A stretch of 64,000 nt of DNA, from assembly GCF_014356525.2 (NCBI RefSeq), contig NC_052507.1:6953561-7017560 (forward strand), written 5' to 3'. A model generated the notes under the pieces. That model saw only the letters and a program-made list of their open reading frames with translations, ran no database searches and had not been told where the DNA came from. This stretch comes from Nilaparvata lugens. Taxonomy: Eukaryota > Arthropoda > Insecta > Hemiptera > Delphacidae. The number at the start of each line of letters is the position of its first letter. Within the stretch, counting starts at the first letter, position 1. A program made the position numbers and the translations under genes. Positions 48,501 to 57,651 of this stretch are shown one piece after another.

Positions 48501-51500
48501 TTCATTCATCAATTGCCAACCACAGTCTAATTCAAATTAATTTCACCCAAATTTCAAGGCATAATCTGACTTAGAGATAACGAAACTATTTAAACTGGAA
48601 GAATAAGCAATATGTCTACAAATAATTGCTTTGAAGGAGAAAATAAATATATGTTTTTCCAGTTGTCATACATATGCGTATTGCTAATGTAATTGATAAT
48701 AAATTACATACAGTAATAGAAATAGTCTTTATTCATCAGATGTAAGAAATACATTGAAACAGTGTCAATAAATTGAATATAAATAACTAGGCTAGCCTAG
48801 TATATATAGACAAAAACGTTTCGTCAAAAATCAATGTTAAACTCTTGAAAAGAATACAGCGACAATTTGACCAGATATTCCTTTAGATTCTTTGCAAACA
48901 TTCTTGGATCATCTAATATTTGGAGACTGCTTGGTAACGGGTCGATGTAAAACGAGGCAAACGACAGAAGAGTCCTGCGACAGTCGAGACCAGCGACGGT
49001 AGAGACCGGCGACATTCGAGGCCAGCAACGGTAGAGGACTCCTGAAAAAGTGGCCTCAAATGTCGCCTGCGTTAGGCGACAGTTGAGGCCACTCTAATTT
49101 TCTTACACTCCCGACAGTCGAGGCCTACGACCGTAGAGGACTGTTTTACAGTGTATGTAAAACAGTCCTCTACGGTCGTAGGCCTCGAATGTCGTCGGTC
49201 TCGACTGTCGCGCCCCCTAAAAAACACAGTAAAAAATATTTTTAAGGAAGAATGTTTATGTAAAGTTGTTGATTTTTCAAATCAACTTTCTAGATTATAT
49301 AAAAAGGTAAATTTGTTCATTACTCTAAGCATCATACTACTGTATATAACCTTTTTCTATTCTCTGAAGCTCATTAATTTTGTAACTTTTAAATTCTTTA
49401 TAACTTTAAATTCGCGTAACTTTGAAAGTTCATCATATAAAATAAAGATACCAGCATCTTTCCATCCTCCAATTGAGTTTCGTCAACAAAGGTGGTCAAG
49501 TCATATACATTCCAGTACTTGGATGATGGTCCCTAAACATATTTTTAAGTAATGGGAATCCATTACTACTGCATTATGCCTCCTTCATTGACAAATCTAA
49601 ATATTTATCTATCTTCTATCCATCTATAAGACGAGATGGTGTCTGTCTTTCTGTCTGTTTGTATGTGAGCTCATCATGCTTGAAATACTTGACTGATTAA
49701 GCTGTAATTCTTCACAAAGATGATCATTCTGAAAATCCTTCAAGGATAAGCACTATCTACCTTAAAAGTTCATATGCTTTTTTTATGAAGGAAGTTTCTA
49801 TGATTTAGTTTTCAACAAATCAAAAGTTATAATCATTATAAAATGTATTTTGTCTGGAATCGCAGTAGGATGTGTCCTCAACTGTCGCCTGCTGCAAGCG
49901 AGTCTCTAATTTTTGTACAGGCCCGACAGTCGAGACCAGCAACGGTAGAGGACTCCTGAAAAAGTGGTCTCAAATGTCGCCTGCGTTAGGCGACAGTTGA
50001 GGCCACTCTAATTTTTGTACAGGCCCGACAGTCGAGACCTACGACGGGAGAGGACTCCTGAGAAAGTGACCTCAAATGTCGCCTGCGTTAGGCGACAGTT
50101 GAGGCCACTTTAATTTTCGTACACTCCCGACAGTCGAAGCCTACGACCGTAGAGGACTGTAAAACAGTCCTCTACGGTCGTAGGCCTCGAATGTCGTCGG
50201 TCTCGACTGTCGCGCCCCCCTTGGTAACTTTACAAAACACTTCTTACCTTTGTATATAGTTTTTTTCGTAAAAAGATATAATCTGTGCCTATCTATTATA
50301 CGACCAAACCTTGTATTAAAACCGTGAGTGTTATTTCTCAAGTTTGCGTCACAATTTTTTTTGAAAAAGACTATAACATCATTACAAAATATGATCATTA
50401 ATGATTGAAGTTGTACCAATAGACTGTGGGTTAATTAGCATTTCTCATACATCGCAGATTTAATGTAGAAAAACAATTTTTAAGCTCAGTCTGGTTATTT
50501 ATGTTCAACGGATCTCGAAAACGGCTCTAACGATTTTCACGAAATTTGGAACATAGTAGGTTTATGATATAAAAATTCGATTGCACTAGGTCTCATCCTT
50601 GGGAAAACTCGCTGAACGACATAAAAAGGATAATTCATCCTTGGCTGAAACTGCTGAGACTTTCGTCGTCGGTGGATAGTAAAAAGTGAGCGAGTGATTC
50701 TGGGGAAAATCAAAATATCGCATCCCCGAAATTCATAAGCTGACGTATAGCCAGCTGTAAAATATAAACACGTTCATTTTAGAGAATTGTGTTCTGTTTA
50801 TAAATAAATAAAAATAACAAGCGAAGCTCGGTGCTCCGATATTTAATATTACAGGGTGATTCATAATTATGGTAAAAAAGGAGAGAACTAATAACTCATA
50901 GGTTGTAGCTGATTGCAAATAGAACATTGATTTCAAAAACATCTGTTCCAAAACAGCTGATTTATTTTGTTTTAAATAAAAAATATTTGAAAGAAATTAT
51001 CAGCTGAAAATTATTTTCAGAAATATTTTAGCTCACTGTTGAACAAAAAAACAAACTGTAAGTTAGGCCTACTGTAGCCGCGCTGTGTTTTTTGTTTAAT
51101 CTATTAACCAGTTATTTGTAACTATTTCACTTTGCTGTTGTGTTAAGCTGCGTACACATATTCGTGCTTCCAACCCGCACCGAGCACGCTCCTCCCTCGT
51201 ACCGCCCTCGTTCCTCCATCGCACGGCAGTCGCTCCGCCTCCGCTCTCCAGTCGCACCCATCATGCACGTTACGGAAGATGGTAGATCTTCTCGCGTTCC
51301 CCGGTCGAACCATTGTTGCTCGCCGGTCAATCATCAATCGCTCTGCTGGAGTGACGTTCGGTTGCGGAGCAGAGCGAAAGTCTGTACGCACCTTTAAGTG
51401 TCAACTTTTTTAAAAATGGCAGGTAATTTTAGACATTATTCATACTCCGAGTTAGCTGACATGCATTTAATGTATGGAATGGGACACTACTGTAATAGTA

Positions 51501-52943
51501 CTGAAGCAAGACGTTTTTATCAAGAGAACTTTCCTAACCGAGTATGTCCAAGTTCAAGGCTTTTTTCCACTATTCATCAACGTCTGTCTGAAACAGATTC
51601 TTTGATATCCAAAGAGCACATTTATGCAGGCAGACCCCAATCTACTAAGACTGTTGAGTTGGAAGAACAAATTCTTAATGAGATTTATGAACATCCCGAG
51701 AAGAACACGAGAGAATTGTCAGTGCAGTTTAATGTCAATCAATCTATTATTTGGAGGATACTAAAAGAGCAACAATTACATCCATACCACCTCCAGAAAG
51801 TTCATACTCTATTGCCACGAGACTGTATTCCCTGTACTGGTATTTGCCGATGGTTTTTAGTAAAACTTGTTTACCCAAACTTTTTAACAACCGTTTTATT
51901 TACCGACGAGGCACACTTTACAAGAACAGCTATCGTTAACGTCCACAACTAACATATTTGGGCAGCTGAGAATCCTCATGCCATCAATCCTAATCTTCCA
52001 CAACATCAGTTTTCAGTAAACATTTGGGCAGGAATCATAGGAGATCATCTACTTCTGTTGGAGCTTCCTCCCAGGCTTAATGGCATAATCTACTAGTCTT
52101 TTGGTATAAGTTTAATGTCATTTAGATATGCTACTTTCATATAAAAAAACTTTTCATAAAAAGCCGAATATTCTATTTGCAATCAGCTACAACTTGAGTT
52201 ATTAGTTCTCTCCTCATAAAACAGCAAATTTTTGTGGTGTAATGTACTACATAAGAATACATTTTATCCAACTTTTATTTAAATTTAGTTTACACAGCTT
52301 ACATAATTTTTTTCAGAATTGAATTCTCTACAATTTTTATTGCAAAAAATTATTTGTTTACTGGTCATTAAAGAAAGTTATTGGGCATCAAACGTAGAAG
52401 TCTGTGTTTTTCTACTTTTTTTGCATATTTCAACCTTTTTCTCAAAAACTACTCACACTACAGGTTCCAGACTAGTTTTATTCAATTTTTAAGATATTTT
52501 TCCATATGAATCCAGCATAAGTTTTTCAAAAACTAGTCCCCAAACAATTCAGCATTGGTGTATTTCACCAGAGGAACTGAATTCCGGGCGAAATCTTTCA
52601 CCTTGTATAGCTCGCTAATGAAGCGTTTATGGATATATGTTTATAGGAACTTTTTTTCTTATTTTTATCTCTACTATCACGTATTAAATTATTTCACCAT
52701 AATTATGAATCACCCTGTATATGAGTAATATTAATAATACAAGGATAGAATTTTTTGTATTTTGACTTGAATTGAATAAAATTATTGATTGAGCAACACC
52801 AATGTTATATGTGACCACCCTTGTATCATACAAGGGTGAGAAATTTGAGTTATGGTCATATTATTGAATACATAAATAATATGGTAATACTTACATTACT
52901 GGTACTTCCGGGAAGAAATACACTGAATTGTTGGCCACGTCTT
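33301..52943 (-). CDS. p53: p53-family transcription factor
   Basis: Minus-strand gene. The core join is 45771-45971, 44006-44195, 41890-42142 and 39799-40024, all phase-consistent. Candidate N-terminal exons are 52895-52943, 47591-47653 and an alternative 47450-47464. The candidate last exon is 33301-33531. The core gives a whole p53 DNA-binding domain. By human numbering, zinc ligands C176 and H179 lie in NRCTLH, and C238 and C242 in GCKTSCPGGMSRRP. R175, R248, R249 and R280 are kept; R273 and R282 are lysine. GLRVRALPVY and RHSVVVP match invariant strands. Known: p53 proteins are nuclear tetramers controlling DNA-damage responses and apoptosis. The alternative start with the listed exons would give about 371 residues, a usual p53 length. 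The DNA-binding exons are near certain; both termini are inferred. Confidence 0.93.
33622..34157 (+). mobile_element. repeat N10, full copy
   Basis: From TTGTGCAACTAGTGCGCAAA to CGTAACTGTAGGAAAAC. CCTACAGTTACC near one side and GTAACTGTAGG at the end are inverted. Located just upstream (in p53 direction) of the candidate last exon. Confidence 0.85.
34160..35930. other. p53 intron, AT-rich
   Basis: A minus-strand frame at 34390-34581 has a coding-like stretch (NKLSAKAVEVVCDESEGR) but no in-phase splice sites. At 35760-35830 ATTCAAATTCAAATTCGTTTATTTCG looks like a minus-strand non-LTR tail. Nothing else. Confidence 0.35.
35990..36295 (+). mobile_element. interspersed repeat N1, 5'-truncated
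   Basis: Body ATTGGCGTATGAAGGAGGCT to CTCACTTCGCTCGGTCAAT. Confidence 0.85.
36560..37390 (+). other. unassigned higher-GC stretch, possible retroelement 5' region
   Basis: A 95-codon frame at 37098-37385 starts in good context (aacaacATGG) and is followed by CAG|gttacg. The opposite strand is also open at 37118-37378. No protein family is recognised. Together with the tandem array after it and the element end at 39295-39445 it might be parts of one non-autonomous retroelement. Confidence 0.25.
37664..38325. repeat. satellite-like array, 136 bp unit
   Basis: GATAGCTACCCTTGGCTTGC recurs with spacings of 136, 57 (a partial unit), 135, 136 and 136 bp. Units contain AATGTCTAACTTGACATTCA and AAATCATTGAAGGCCTATGT. 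Confidence 0.9.
38326..38940. other. p53 intron, AT-rich
   Basis: A hydrophobic frame at 38523-38747 is explained by T-rich composition. Nothing supported. Confidence 0.35.
38940..39250 (-). pseudogene. LINE reverse-transcriptase C-terminal fragment
   Basis: Minus strand reads LGISWREKV, RRVGERGSLLKEIKKRRAQL and HILRHEGLTKRIMEG, the conserved tail after the RT domain of arthropod non-LTR retrotransposons, with frame breaks. Lies in a p53 intron in the same orientation as the gene. Confidence 0.8.
39295..39445 (+). mobile_element. non-LTR element 3' end with hairpin and TTTGAA tail
   Basis: CCCACCAGCGAGCAAG...CTTTTGCTGGTGG hairpin, then GGAAATAAATAAATTTGAAT + TTGAAA tail. Confidence 0.65.
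39578..39725 (+). mobile_element. SINE, 5'-truncated copy
   Basis: Shares the body of the SINE at 789-1041 (AAGTCATGTCAGAGGCCCTG and onward to CCAGACCTGAGCCAGCCAG) and ends in an ATTATTATT tail, but lacks the tRNA-like head. It lies just 3' of the p53 exon at 39799, inside the intron. Confidence 0.85.
39799..40024 (-). CDS. p53: p53 exon: last strand/helix of DNA-binding domain and linker
   Basis: 226 nt; acceptor ctttttgtttcag, one base completing the split codon, and donor CTCCG|gtaagt in phase 0. GQVVGRSVLPVKVCSCPKRD aligns with human 261-281: C275, C277, P278, R280 and D281 kept, R273 replaced by Lys. After KEREE the sequence turns Ala/Ser-rich with HSRRRAASS, a possible nuclear localisation patch, and ends TEHATP. 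The linker is GC-rich. Confidence 0.95.
40447..41337 (-). mobile_element. element N2
   Basis: TCTGGTGTGGTACACTCACA to TAGGGCAAGGAAAG, with (CA)n at 41158-41200; flanking A-rich TAAAAA-type sites. Thr-His frames are artefacts. Confidence 0.85.
41438..41635 (+). other. unassigned short open frame
   Basis: 65 codons containing SLSHAKTSAQNNVRLSTLL and an acidic Lys/Glu tail; GC-richer than the surroundings. No family recognised. Probably part of a degraded element in a p53 intron. Confidence 0.2.
41628..41805. mobile_element. TA-type MITE, short subtype, one tip missing
   Basis: AATAGCGATGCCGATTCTCT to ATAACGTGGACCGCACTATA; ends about 85 bp from the p53 exon at 41890. Confidence 0.8.
41890..42142 (-). 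CDS. p53: p53 exon: core DNA-binding domain, second zinc pair
   Basis: 253 nt, splitting a codon at each end; acceptor gtatgttgcag and donor GAACA|gtgagt. Contains GRHSVVVPLD (human 212-221 region), YQFGCKTSCPGGMSRRP (human 236-250, with zinc ligands C238 and C242 and the DNA-contact R248) and VFTLETE. This is the strongest evidence for the p53 call. Open frames on both strands here are shadows. Confidence 0.97.
42260..42365. mobile_element. left part of a CCGTCTACTGGAACCGT element
   Basis: GGTAACCGTCTACTGGAACC with GGCCGTTAATTCGGCCG; a diverged inverted counterpart is at 43180-43378, so the two may be the ends of one element carrying the N1 copy between them. Confidence 0.45.
42690..43114 (+). 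mobile_element. interspersed repeat N1, full copy
   Basis: AACTAGTAGTTCTGTGAACA to TCACTTCGCTCGGTCAA. Confidence 0.9.
43686..43768. mobile_element. TA-type MITE, end fragment
   Basis: TTTGTTGAATGATAGACAAT and CATTATAACGTGGATCTCAC. Confidence 0.75.
44006..44195 (-). CDS. p53: p53 exon: DNA-binding domain with first zinc ligands
   Basis: 190 nt, enters in phase 0 and leaves one base into a codon; acceptor attatttttcag and donor TTGG|gtgagt. FSPKLGKVF aligns with human 126-134, GLRVRALPVY with 154-163, and NRCTLHAFKC with 174-182. The exon therefore supplies zinc ligands C176 and H179 and R175 equivalents. Confidence 0.95.
44395..44625 (-). pseudogene. LINE C-terminal zinc-knuckle fragment
   Basis: Minus strand reads GRHRNFRTQVGRCAELTTAW, then CQCGQIQSMNHLISECPQH, the CxC...H...C motif after the RT domain of Jockey-type non-LTR elements, ending at a stop at 44395. 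Confidence 0.75.
44800..44932 (+). pseudogene. LINE RT C-terminal fragment
   Basis: Reads HRRGRPRRRWLEDVRADLHV and LGVQGWKNVAERIE, the 'RGRPRxRWxDD' tail common in arthropod LINEs. Another element end (TTTTATTTTCACCTAGGAGG) abuts it. Confidence 0.75.
44933..45770. other. p53 intron, AT-rich with retroelement ends
   Basis: CTGCTTTTATTTTCACCTAG at 44931 and TTTATTTATTTATAAAATAC at 45320 look like minus-strand non-LTR 3' ends. No exon seen. Confidence 0.35.
45771..45971 (-). CDS. p53: p53 exon: start of DNA-binding domain
   Basis: 201 nt, 67 codons, phase 0 at both ends; acceptor gttctttttcag and donor TGGGTG|gtgaga. Begins ECTDEICDSTQENN and ends TYPGIYDFGVELGGNNSKH-AWV. The YPGIYDFGVEL stretch aligns with the human segment TYQGSYGFRL (residues 102-111) at the entrance to the DNA-binding domain. 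The first half is acidic and Asn-rich. Confidence 0.88.
46818..47272. mobile_element. large foldback element in p53 intron
   Basis: Arms of about 190 bp: GAACACTAAATATGTTTTTG ... TTCTTTCAACTCATTTAAAA on the left, complement on the right, around a spacer near 47000-47070. Confidence 0.9.
47450..47464 (-). CDS. p53: candidate alternative first coding exon (delta-N p53)
   Basis: On the minus strand an ATG in fair context (gtacaATGG) opens a 5-codon exon reading MANNQ and ending CAG|gtaaat, a good donor. Phase 0 matches the 45771-45971 exon exactly, giving MANNQ-ECTDEICD. An ATCAGT initiator-like motif lies just upstream. It sits 127 bp beyond the 47591-47653 exon, where an internal promoter would make an N-terminally shortened p53, as known in flies and vertebrates. 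Confidence 0.5.
47465..47590 (-). promoter_or_regulatory. possible internal promoter and leader for short p53 isoform
   Basis: 126 bp intronic segment between two p53 exons. It contains ATCAGT immediately before the candidate ATG at 47464 and has no acceptor-like polypyrimidine tract there, so the MANNQ exon would have to be a first exon. The assignment is inference from exon structure; no TATA box is obvious. Confidence 0.3.
47591..47653 (-). CDS. p53: candidate p53 N-terminal exon
   Basis: 63 nt, 21 codons, phase 0 at both ends; acceptor ttttcgtttcag and donor GCAA|gtgagt. Encodes LSLNSSEMWNMNIEDTIYCK then Q, and joins in frame to ECTDEICD of the next exon. Two in-frame ATGs (MW, MN) could start translation. 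The position and mildly acidic content suit a p53 N-terminal transactivation region, but no recognised motif is visible. Confidence 0.6.
47654..48980. other. p53 intron, AT-rich
   Basis: No exon with agreeing phase or recognised repeat found. Confidence 0.3.
48981..49217. repeat. hairpin-rich GTCGAGACC/GGTAGAGGAC repeat, copy 1
   Basis: Contains the hairpin GTCGCCTGCGTTAGGCGAC and a larger palindrome around CAGTCCTCTACGGTCGTAGG at 49125-49185. Ends TCTCGACTGTCGCGCCCCC. Confidence 0.85.
49872..50220. repeat. hairpin-rich repeat, copy 2 (longer)
   Basis: Nearly identical to copy 1 at the right end, with two extra units of about 115 bp each carrying the GTCGCCTGCGTTAGGCGAC hairpin. Possibly a MITE with amplified sub-terminal repeats. 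Confidence 0.85.
51147..51393 (+). mobile_element. GC-rich TTAA MITE nested in mariner-like element
   Basis: Flanked by TTAA at 51143-51146 and 51394-51397; ends GCTGCGTACACATATTCG and GAAAGTCTGTACGCACC. Opposite orientation to the copy at 31046-31291. It sits just before the transposase start. Confidence 0.9.
51416..51952 (+). pseudogene. mariner-like transposase with DUF4817-type HTH, truncated
   Basis: The frame from MAGNFRHYSYSELADMHLMY runs 178 codons to TAA. The N-terminus has the DUF4817-like helix-turn-helix (ARRFYQENFPNRVCPSS); the catalytic domain begins at VLFTDEAHFTR with the first Asp of the DDE/DDD triad. After the stop the homology goes on (IWAAENPHA, FSVNIWAGIIGDHLLLLELP, PRLNGIIY) and then breaks, so the second Asp and third acidic residue are missing. 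Inactive relic in p53 intron 1 or leader region. Confidence 0.85.
52895..52943 (-). CDS. p53: candidate p53 5' exon (coding or leader)
   Basis: 49 nt between a good acceptor (ttgtgtttcag) and donor (GTAAT|gtaagt) on the minus strand. If spliced to 47591-47653 in phase 0 it reads RRGQQFSVFLPGSTSN. Another frame reads DVANNSVYFFPEVPV but would hit a stop at once in the next exon. It could also be untranslated, with translation starting at an ATG in the next exon. No exon before it was identified. Confidence 0.4.
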
Positions 52944-53079
52944 CTGAAACACAAAAAAATTGTTAAATTTAAGTAAAATATTCTAAAAAAATATATTCAT
53001 AAATAATAAAATTGATACTAGAAATATAAGTAGAAAAATGATATTATTCAGAATTAAAATGAATGAATTCCGGGCTACT

Positions 53080-53145
53080 TTCTTTTATTTATAGAAATAG
53101 AAGCTTTTTATAAAAGGGTACTATAATTCTCTTTTATAAATATTC
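53080..53145. repeat. partial relative of the foldback flank at 4000-4212
   Basis: CTTTCTTTTATTTATAGAAA ... GGGTACTATAATTCTCTTTT. Confidence 0.5.
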
Positions 53146-53149
53146 AGAA

Positions 53150-53910
53150 CTAATAAAGTAACCAGGGGCCTGTTTCATAAAAGTTACAAGCTAATACAGG
53201 AGAATCCCCATTCCAATTACATTCTCAATATAGCCGATAAAATCAGCTGTTCCTGTATTACAGGACTAAGTTCTTATGAAACAGGGCCCAGGCGATACTA
53301 ACTTGTCGAAAGTACGGTAATGAAAATATACTTCATGTAAATTATTACAGGGCGATATTTTAGTCCTGTTATCCAGTTTTTATTGAATTTATAAAAAGGA
53401 AATTTAGTTGTTATAAGAATGTATAGGCATAGTATTGTTATATTTAAAAGAAATACAGTATTATCATTCCTCATTTACTAAAGATTATTGAAAAATATTT
53501 TTTTTAATATTTAAAAATCAAAATCAATGCACTGTTAAAAATGATCGCGAGACGGTCGAAAGTACTGCAGTCAGTAAGTAAAAAGATTTTGTTTATTTAC
53601 TTAAATATTTGACTGCATGTCGTGTGAAATACATACAAAAGTGAATTTTATTCATTTAATTGTATCTTATTATCATTTAATTTTTCATATTCAATTATTG
53701 ATCATTATTAACAACAACAATCAATTATCAATATTAAATCAGAAATACAAAAATAACTTTAATCACAGCTATCTACCATGGAAGGCGGTGGAAAAAGACA
53801 AGTGACAACAATGTATTCCTATATTTTTACTGACTTTATGACGTAAATCTTACTATAAAAGTTGAAGAGAGAACTAATTAATTTGGAGACGCAAGAGAAA
53901 TAAATCAATT
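53150..53910. other. AT-rich sequence upstream of p53 exons
   Basis: A short palindrome with CAGGGGCCTGTTTCATAAAA / CTTATGAAACAGGGCCC (53163-53291) is probably a MITE. Otherwise nothing. Confidence 0.45.
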
Positions 53911-55440
53911 CTCAACATGAATCGATAAGATAAGATAACTTTCAACTGCATCGACGCAAGATAACCGCGAAATTGAAATAATATCCATCCTTTCTATCTA
54001 TTGCCTACATCAAGTTTATAAAGTGGTTAATATACCTAATAAAATGAGTTCGAAGTCGAAAATAGTAACTGGTTGAGATAGTCGCAAACTGATGAATAAA
54101 GCCTGTAATTATATTTATCACTCTACTGATAGTTCATTTTTGATAAATTCTAGTTTTGAAAAGAGGAAAATCTTAAATCAATTATTCTAATACCTACATT
54201 AGAAACTAACAAAACTAAAATACATGACTTTTTGTGTAGTTGAGAGATTGATATTGTTGTAATTATTCATATTAAATAAAATACTAAGTTTTTTGACAAT
54301 ATCTTAGTAATTCATTTAATAAAAATATATGAGACCAATACGCTTTATCTATGTTTTTGAAGGAATAATACAGAATATATAAAAAGTATATATGCCAATA
54401 GTGTATTTAAATTTTCTTTAAATTTGATCACCATTATCGAATCATTTCGAAGGAATTAATATAATGATTTTATACTATATCTACTGTGAATTGTAACATT
54501 ATTAATTTTGGCAATATCAAAAAAGTGAGATTGTCATGTTTCTTTTAATACACTTCTTTGAACAAATTGTTACCAGTAACATACAATATGGTTTAATGAA
54601 AGTAAATCAACCAAAATTATTGGAGAAAATAATTGAAGAACACCTTGGGTGAGAAGTTGTAAAAACAAAAAAATTCTCAACATGAATCGATAAGATAAGA
54701 TAACTTTCAACTGCATCGACGCAAGATAACAGCGAAATTGAAATAATATCCATCCTTTCTATCTATTGCCTACATCAAGTTTATAAAGTGGTTAATATAC
54801 CTAATAAAATGAGTTCGAAGTCGAAAATAGTAACTGGTTGAGATAGTCGCAAACTGATGAATAAAGCCTGTAATTATATTTATCACTCTACTGATAGTTC
54901 ATTTTTGATAAATTCTAGTTTTGAAAAGAGGAAAATCTTAAATCAATTATTCTAATACCTACATTAGAAACTAACAAAACTAAAATACATGACTTTTTGT
55001 GTAGTTGAGAGATTGATATTGTTGTAATTATTCATATTAAATAAAATACTTAGTTTTTTGACAATATCTTAGTAATTCATTTAATAAAAATATATGAGAC
55101 CAATAAGCTTTATCTATGTTTTTGAAGGAATAATACAGAATATATAAAAAGTATATATGCCAATAGTGTATTTAAATTTTCTTTAAATTTGATCTCCATT
55201 ATCAAATCATTTCGAAGGAATTAATATAATGATTTTATACTATATCTACTGTGAATTGTAACATTATTAATTTTGGCAATATCAAAAAGTGAGATTGTCA
55301 TGTTTCTTTTAATACACTTCTTTGAACAAATTGTTACCAGTAACATACAATATGGTTTAATGAAAGTAAATCAACCAAAATTATTGGAGAAAATAATTGA
55401 AGAACACCTTGGGTGAGAAGTTGTAAAAACAAAAAAATTA
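53911..55440. repeat. 765 bp tandem duplication
   Basis: CTCAACATGAATCGATAAGA starts at 53911 and again at 54676; the two units differ by only a few bases over 765 bp. Confidence 0.95.
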
Positions 55441-55745
55441 CCTAGTACTAATACCAAAATTATTGAAAAAAACTAAAGAGCTTAGGTGAGAAGTTGCAAA
55501 AAACAAGAAAATTACCTAGCACTAATAACAAAATTATTGGAAAGAACTTAGGTGAGAAGTTGCAAAAAACAAAAGAATTACCTAGCACTAATACCAAAAT
55601 TATTGGAAAAAACTTAAGAACTTAGGTGAGAAGTTGCAAAAAAAAGAATTACCTAGCACTAATAACAAAGTTATTGGAAAAAACTAAAGAACTTAGGTGA
55701 GAAGTTGCAAAAAACTAAAAAAAAATATTTACCTAGCACTAACAC
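55437..55745. repeat. minisatellite, about 62-70 bp x 5
   Basis: Units share ACCTAGCACTAATAACAAAA, TTATTGGAAAAAACT and TTAGGTGAGAAGTTGCAAAA with length variation. The first unit overlaps the end of the 765 bp repeat. Confidence 0.9.
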
Positions 55746-56455
55746 CAATCAATGGTTTAAATCTACAGGATTGTAAGTGAACTTGATTAGTACTAACTTG
55801 GACCTTTGACCTGGTCTATAACGATATTCCAGTAAACAAGATGAAACACACAGGATTAATAATCAGAGGGTTTGAGGGTTTCCTGAAATGAGATTCAATT
55901 CAACCTGTCATCATTCTCTGTAAATATCATCAATTCAACCCTATTTAACCAATACTGACAATGCCAGAAAGTAGTAAGCCTGCGCATTAGCGACTTTGTT
56001 TTTGATATTTATTATTCATCTTCCCACCACACAGTTTCAAAGTTGTTGGTTCTACATTCTCCGACGATATGTTTATTCATTTATCAAGAAATACAAGGAA
56101 AACTAGCTTACTTGGAAGACTTTATGTATCTTCTTAAAACGGTAAATAATTTGATTTTAATCTAGCTATTTTATAGGGAATTGTAGATTATTGTAAGTAT
56201 TTTCAATTCAATAAACAATCTTTATAGTAACATAGAAACATTCTATTTTTATGATAAGTTGAGGGAATTATTGTAGACTAGTAGGTAACCCGTGCTCCGC
56301 AAGGTTCTATTTTAAGACTTGACAAACTGAAAACTTGACGTGATGAAATCCTGAAGAATTACAAATAGGTCTATAACCATCCCCGGTTAATAAAGAGTCT
56401 ATATATGCAAAATTTCAAGTTAATCAGTCCAGTAGTTCAGACGTGATGATGCGTC
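55746..56455. other. possible p53 5' region, not resolved
   Basis: On the minus strand a moderately mixed-composition stretch (55760-56060) precedes a donor-like GCTAG|gtaaat near 55735. A first, untranslated p53 exon could lie here, but no coding start is identified. Confidence 0.2.
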
Positions 56456-56457
56456 AA

Positions 56458-57004
56458 TAGTTATTTGTGCAACTAGTGCGCAAAGTGACAGTTTGCTGCA
56501 CCAAAAGAAACGTTTACGCTCGAGCCGTAGGCGAGGGCGGAATGGTTTGTTGAGTGCAGCAGAGGAACTTTGCGCACGTATTTCACATTAAATTTTTCCT
56601 ACAGTTACCATTGAATATGAAAAGTGAGTAATTATGGGTAAAATTGCCTGAAATGCATCAAATGTTTTTCGGTGATTATTAATAAATAAAATTGAATAAT
56701 GTAGTAGTGTTTGAATGGCGGGGCGGCTGTTTGCTAAATGTAGCACTCTGCTGTCGCTGTCATCCACTGTTGTACACCATGTCCTTAATATTATTATAAC
56801 GTGGGCCTCACTATGAGTGTTACCAACTTCATTTTGATTTTGCTGCACTGGTGCTCCATATAACCTACTAACTATATTTTGCGTTGTCATGCTGCAAATC
56901 TGGAGTACGCAAAGTACTCACTTTGCGCACTAGTGCGGAAAAGTGATTCTTTGTGGCCTGCAATCAGTGCACAAATGGTCAATTTTCAAGGTATCTGTAG
57001 GAAA
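56458..57004 (+). mobile_element. repeat N10, with insertion
   Basis: Same ends as 33622-34157, but the middle (about 56695-56815) is replaced by other sequence, including a TA-type MITE tip (ATTATAACGTGGGCCTCACT). Confidence 0.8.
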
Positions 57005-57651
57005 ACATAATTTTCCTATCCCGTACTTGTATAAGCCAGTTCTTCCCTTTATTATAGTGGATGAAGCTTAATTAGGAGCCTATTGAGTATTAATTCTATT
57101 TCAGTTTAAATACTTGAAAGATTTATATTTACTCATCAATTTCAAACCTACGTTATAGACCTATTTTCAATTCCCCAAGATTTAATTACGTCAAGTTTTC
57201 AGTTGAGTTTTTGTTTAAAACACAAATGAAAATACATTGACAAATGCATAAAACAAATAAATTTACGTTTTTTATTTATTCTCTTTGATAAAACACTATG
57301 AATCTGGAATCTAAAAGTAGGCCTACTGCCAGATTCACTTCAAACCGTCCATATTCTTAATTATTGTTGAACGGAAATCCAAATTAAATGCTGTAAATCA
57401 CCCGGAAGACTTCTGCTACTGCAAATATTGACAACAGGGTAAACAGCTAGATGGAAATTCGATGAGCGCTACTATTCAAAAATTATCCCGGGAATAATTT
57501 TTCATTAGTAGCGCTCATCGAATTTCCATCTAGCTGTTTACCCTGTTGCCGATATTTGCAGTAGCAGAAGTCTTCGGGGTGATTTATAGCATTTAAAACA
57601 CCCGGGAATAATTTTTGATTAGTATAGCGTTCGTCGTATTTCCATCTAGCA

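Larger units (their letters stand above)
50851..52719 (+). mobile_element. Tc1/mariner-superfamily element, internally deleted
   Basis: Terminal inverted repeats ACAGGGTGATTCATAATTAT + GGT at 50851-50873 and complement at 52697-52719. A second inverted pair (GAGAACTAATAACTCATAGG-type; 50885-50925 and 52168-52210) lies inside. Carries a transposase remnant and a nested TTAA MITE. Confidence 0.8.
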
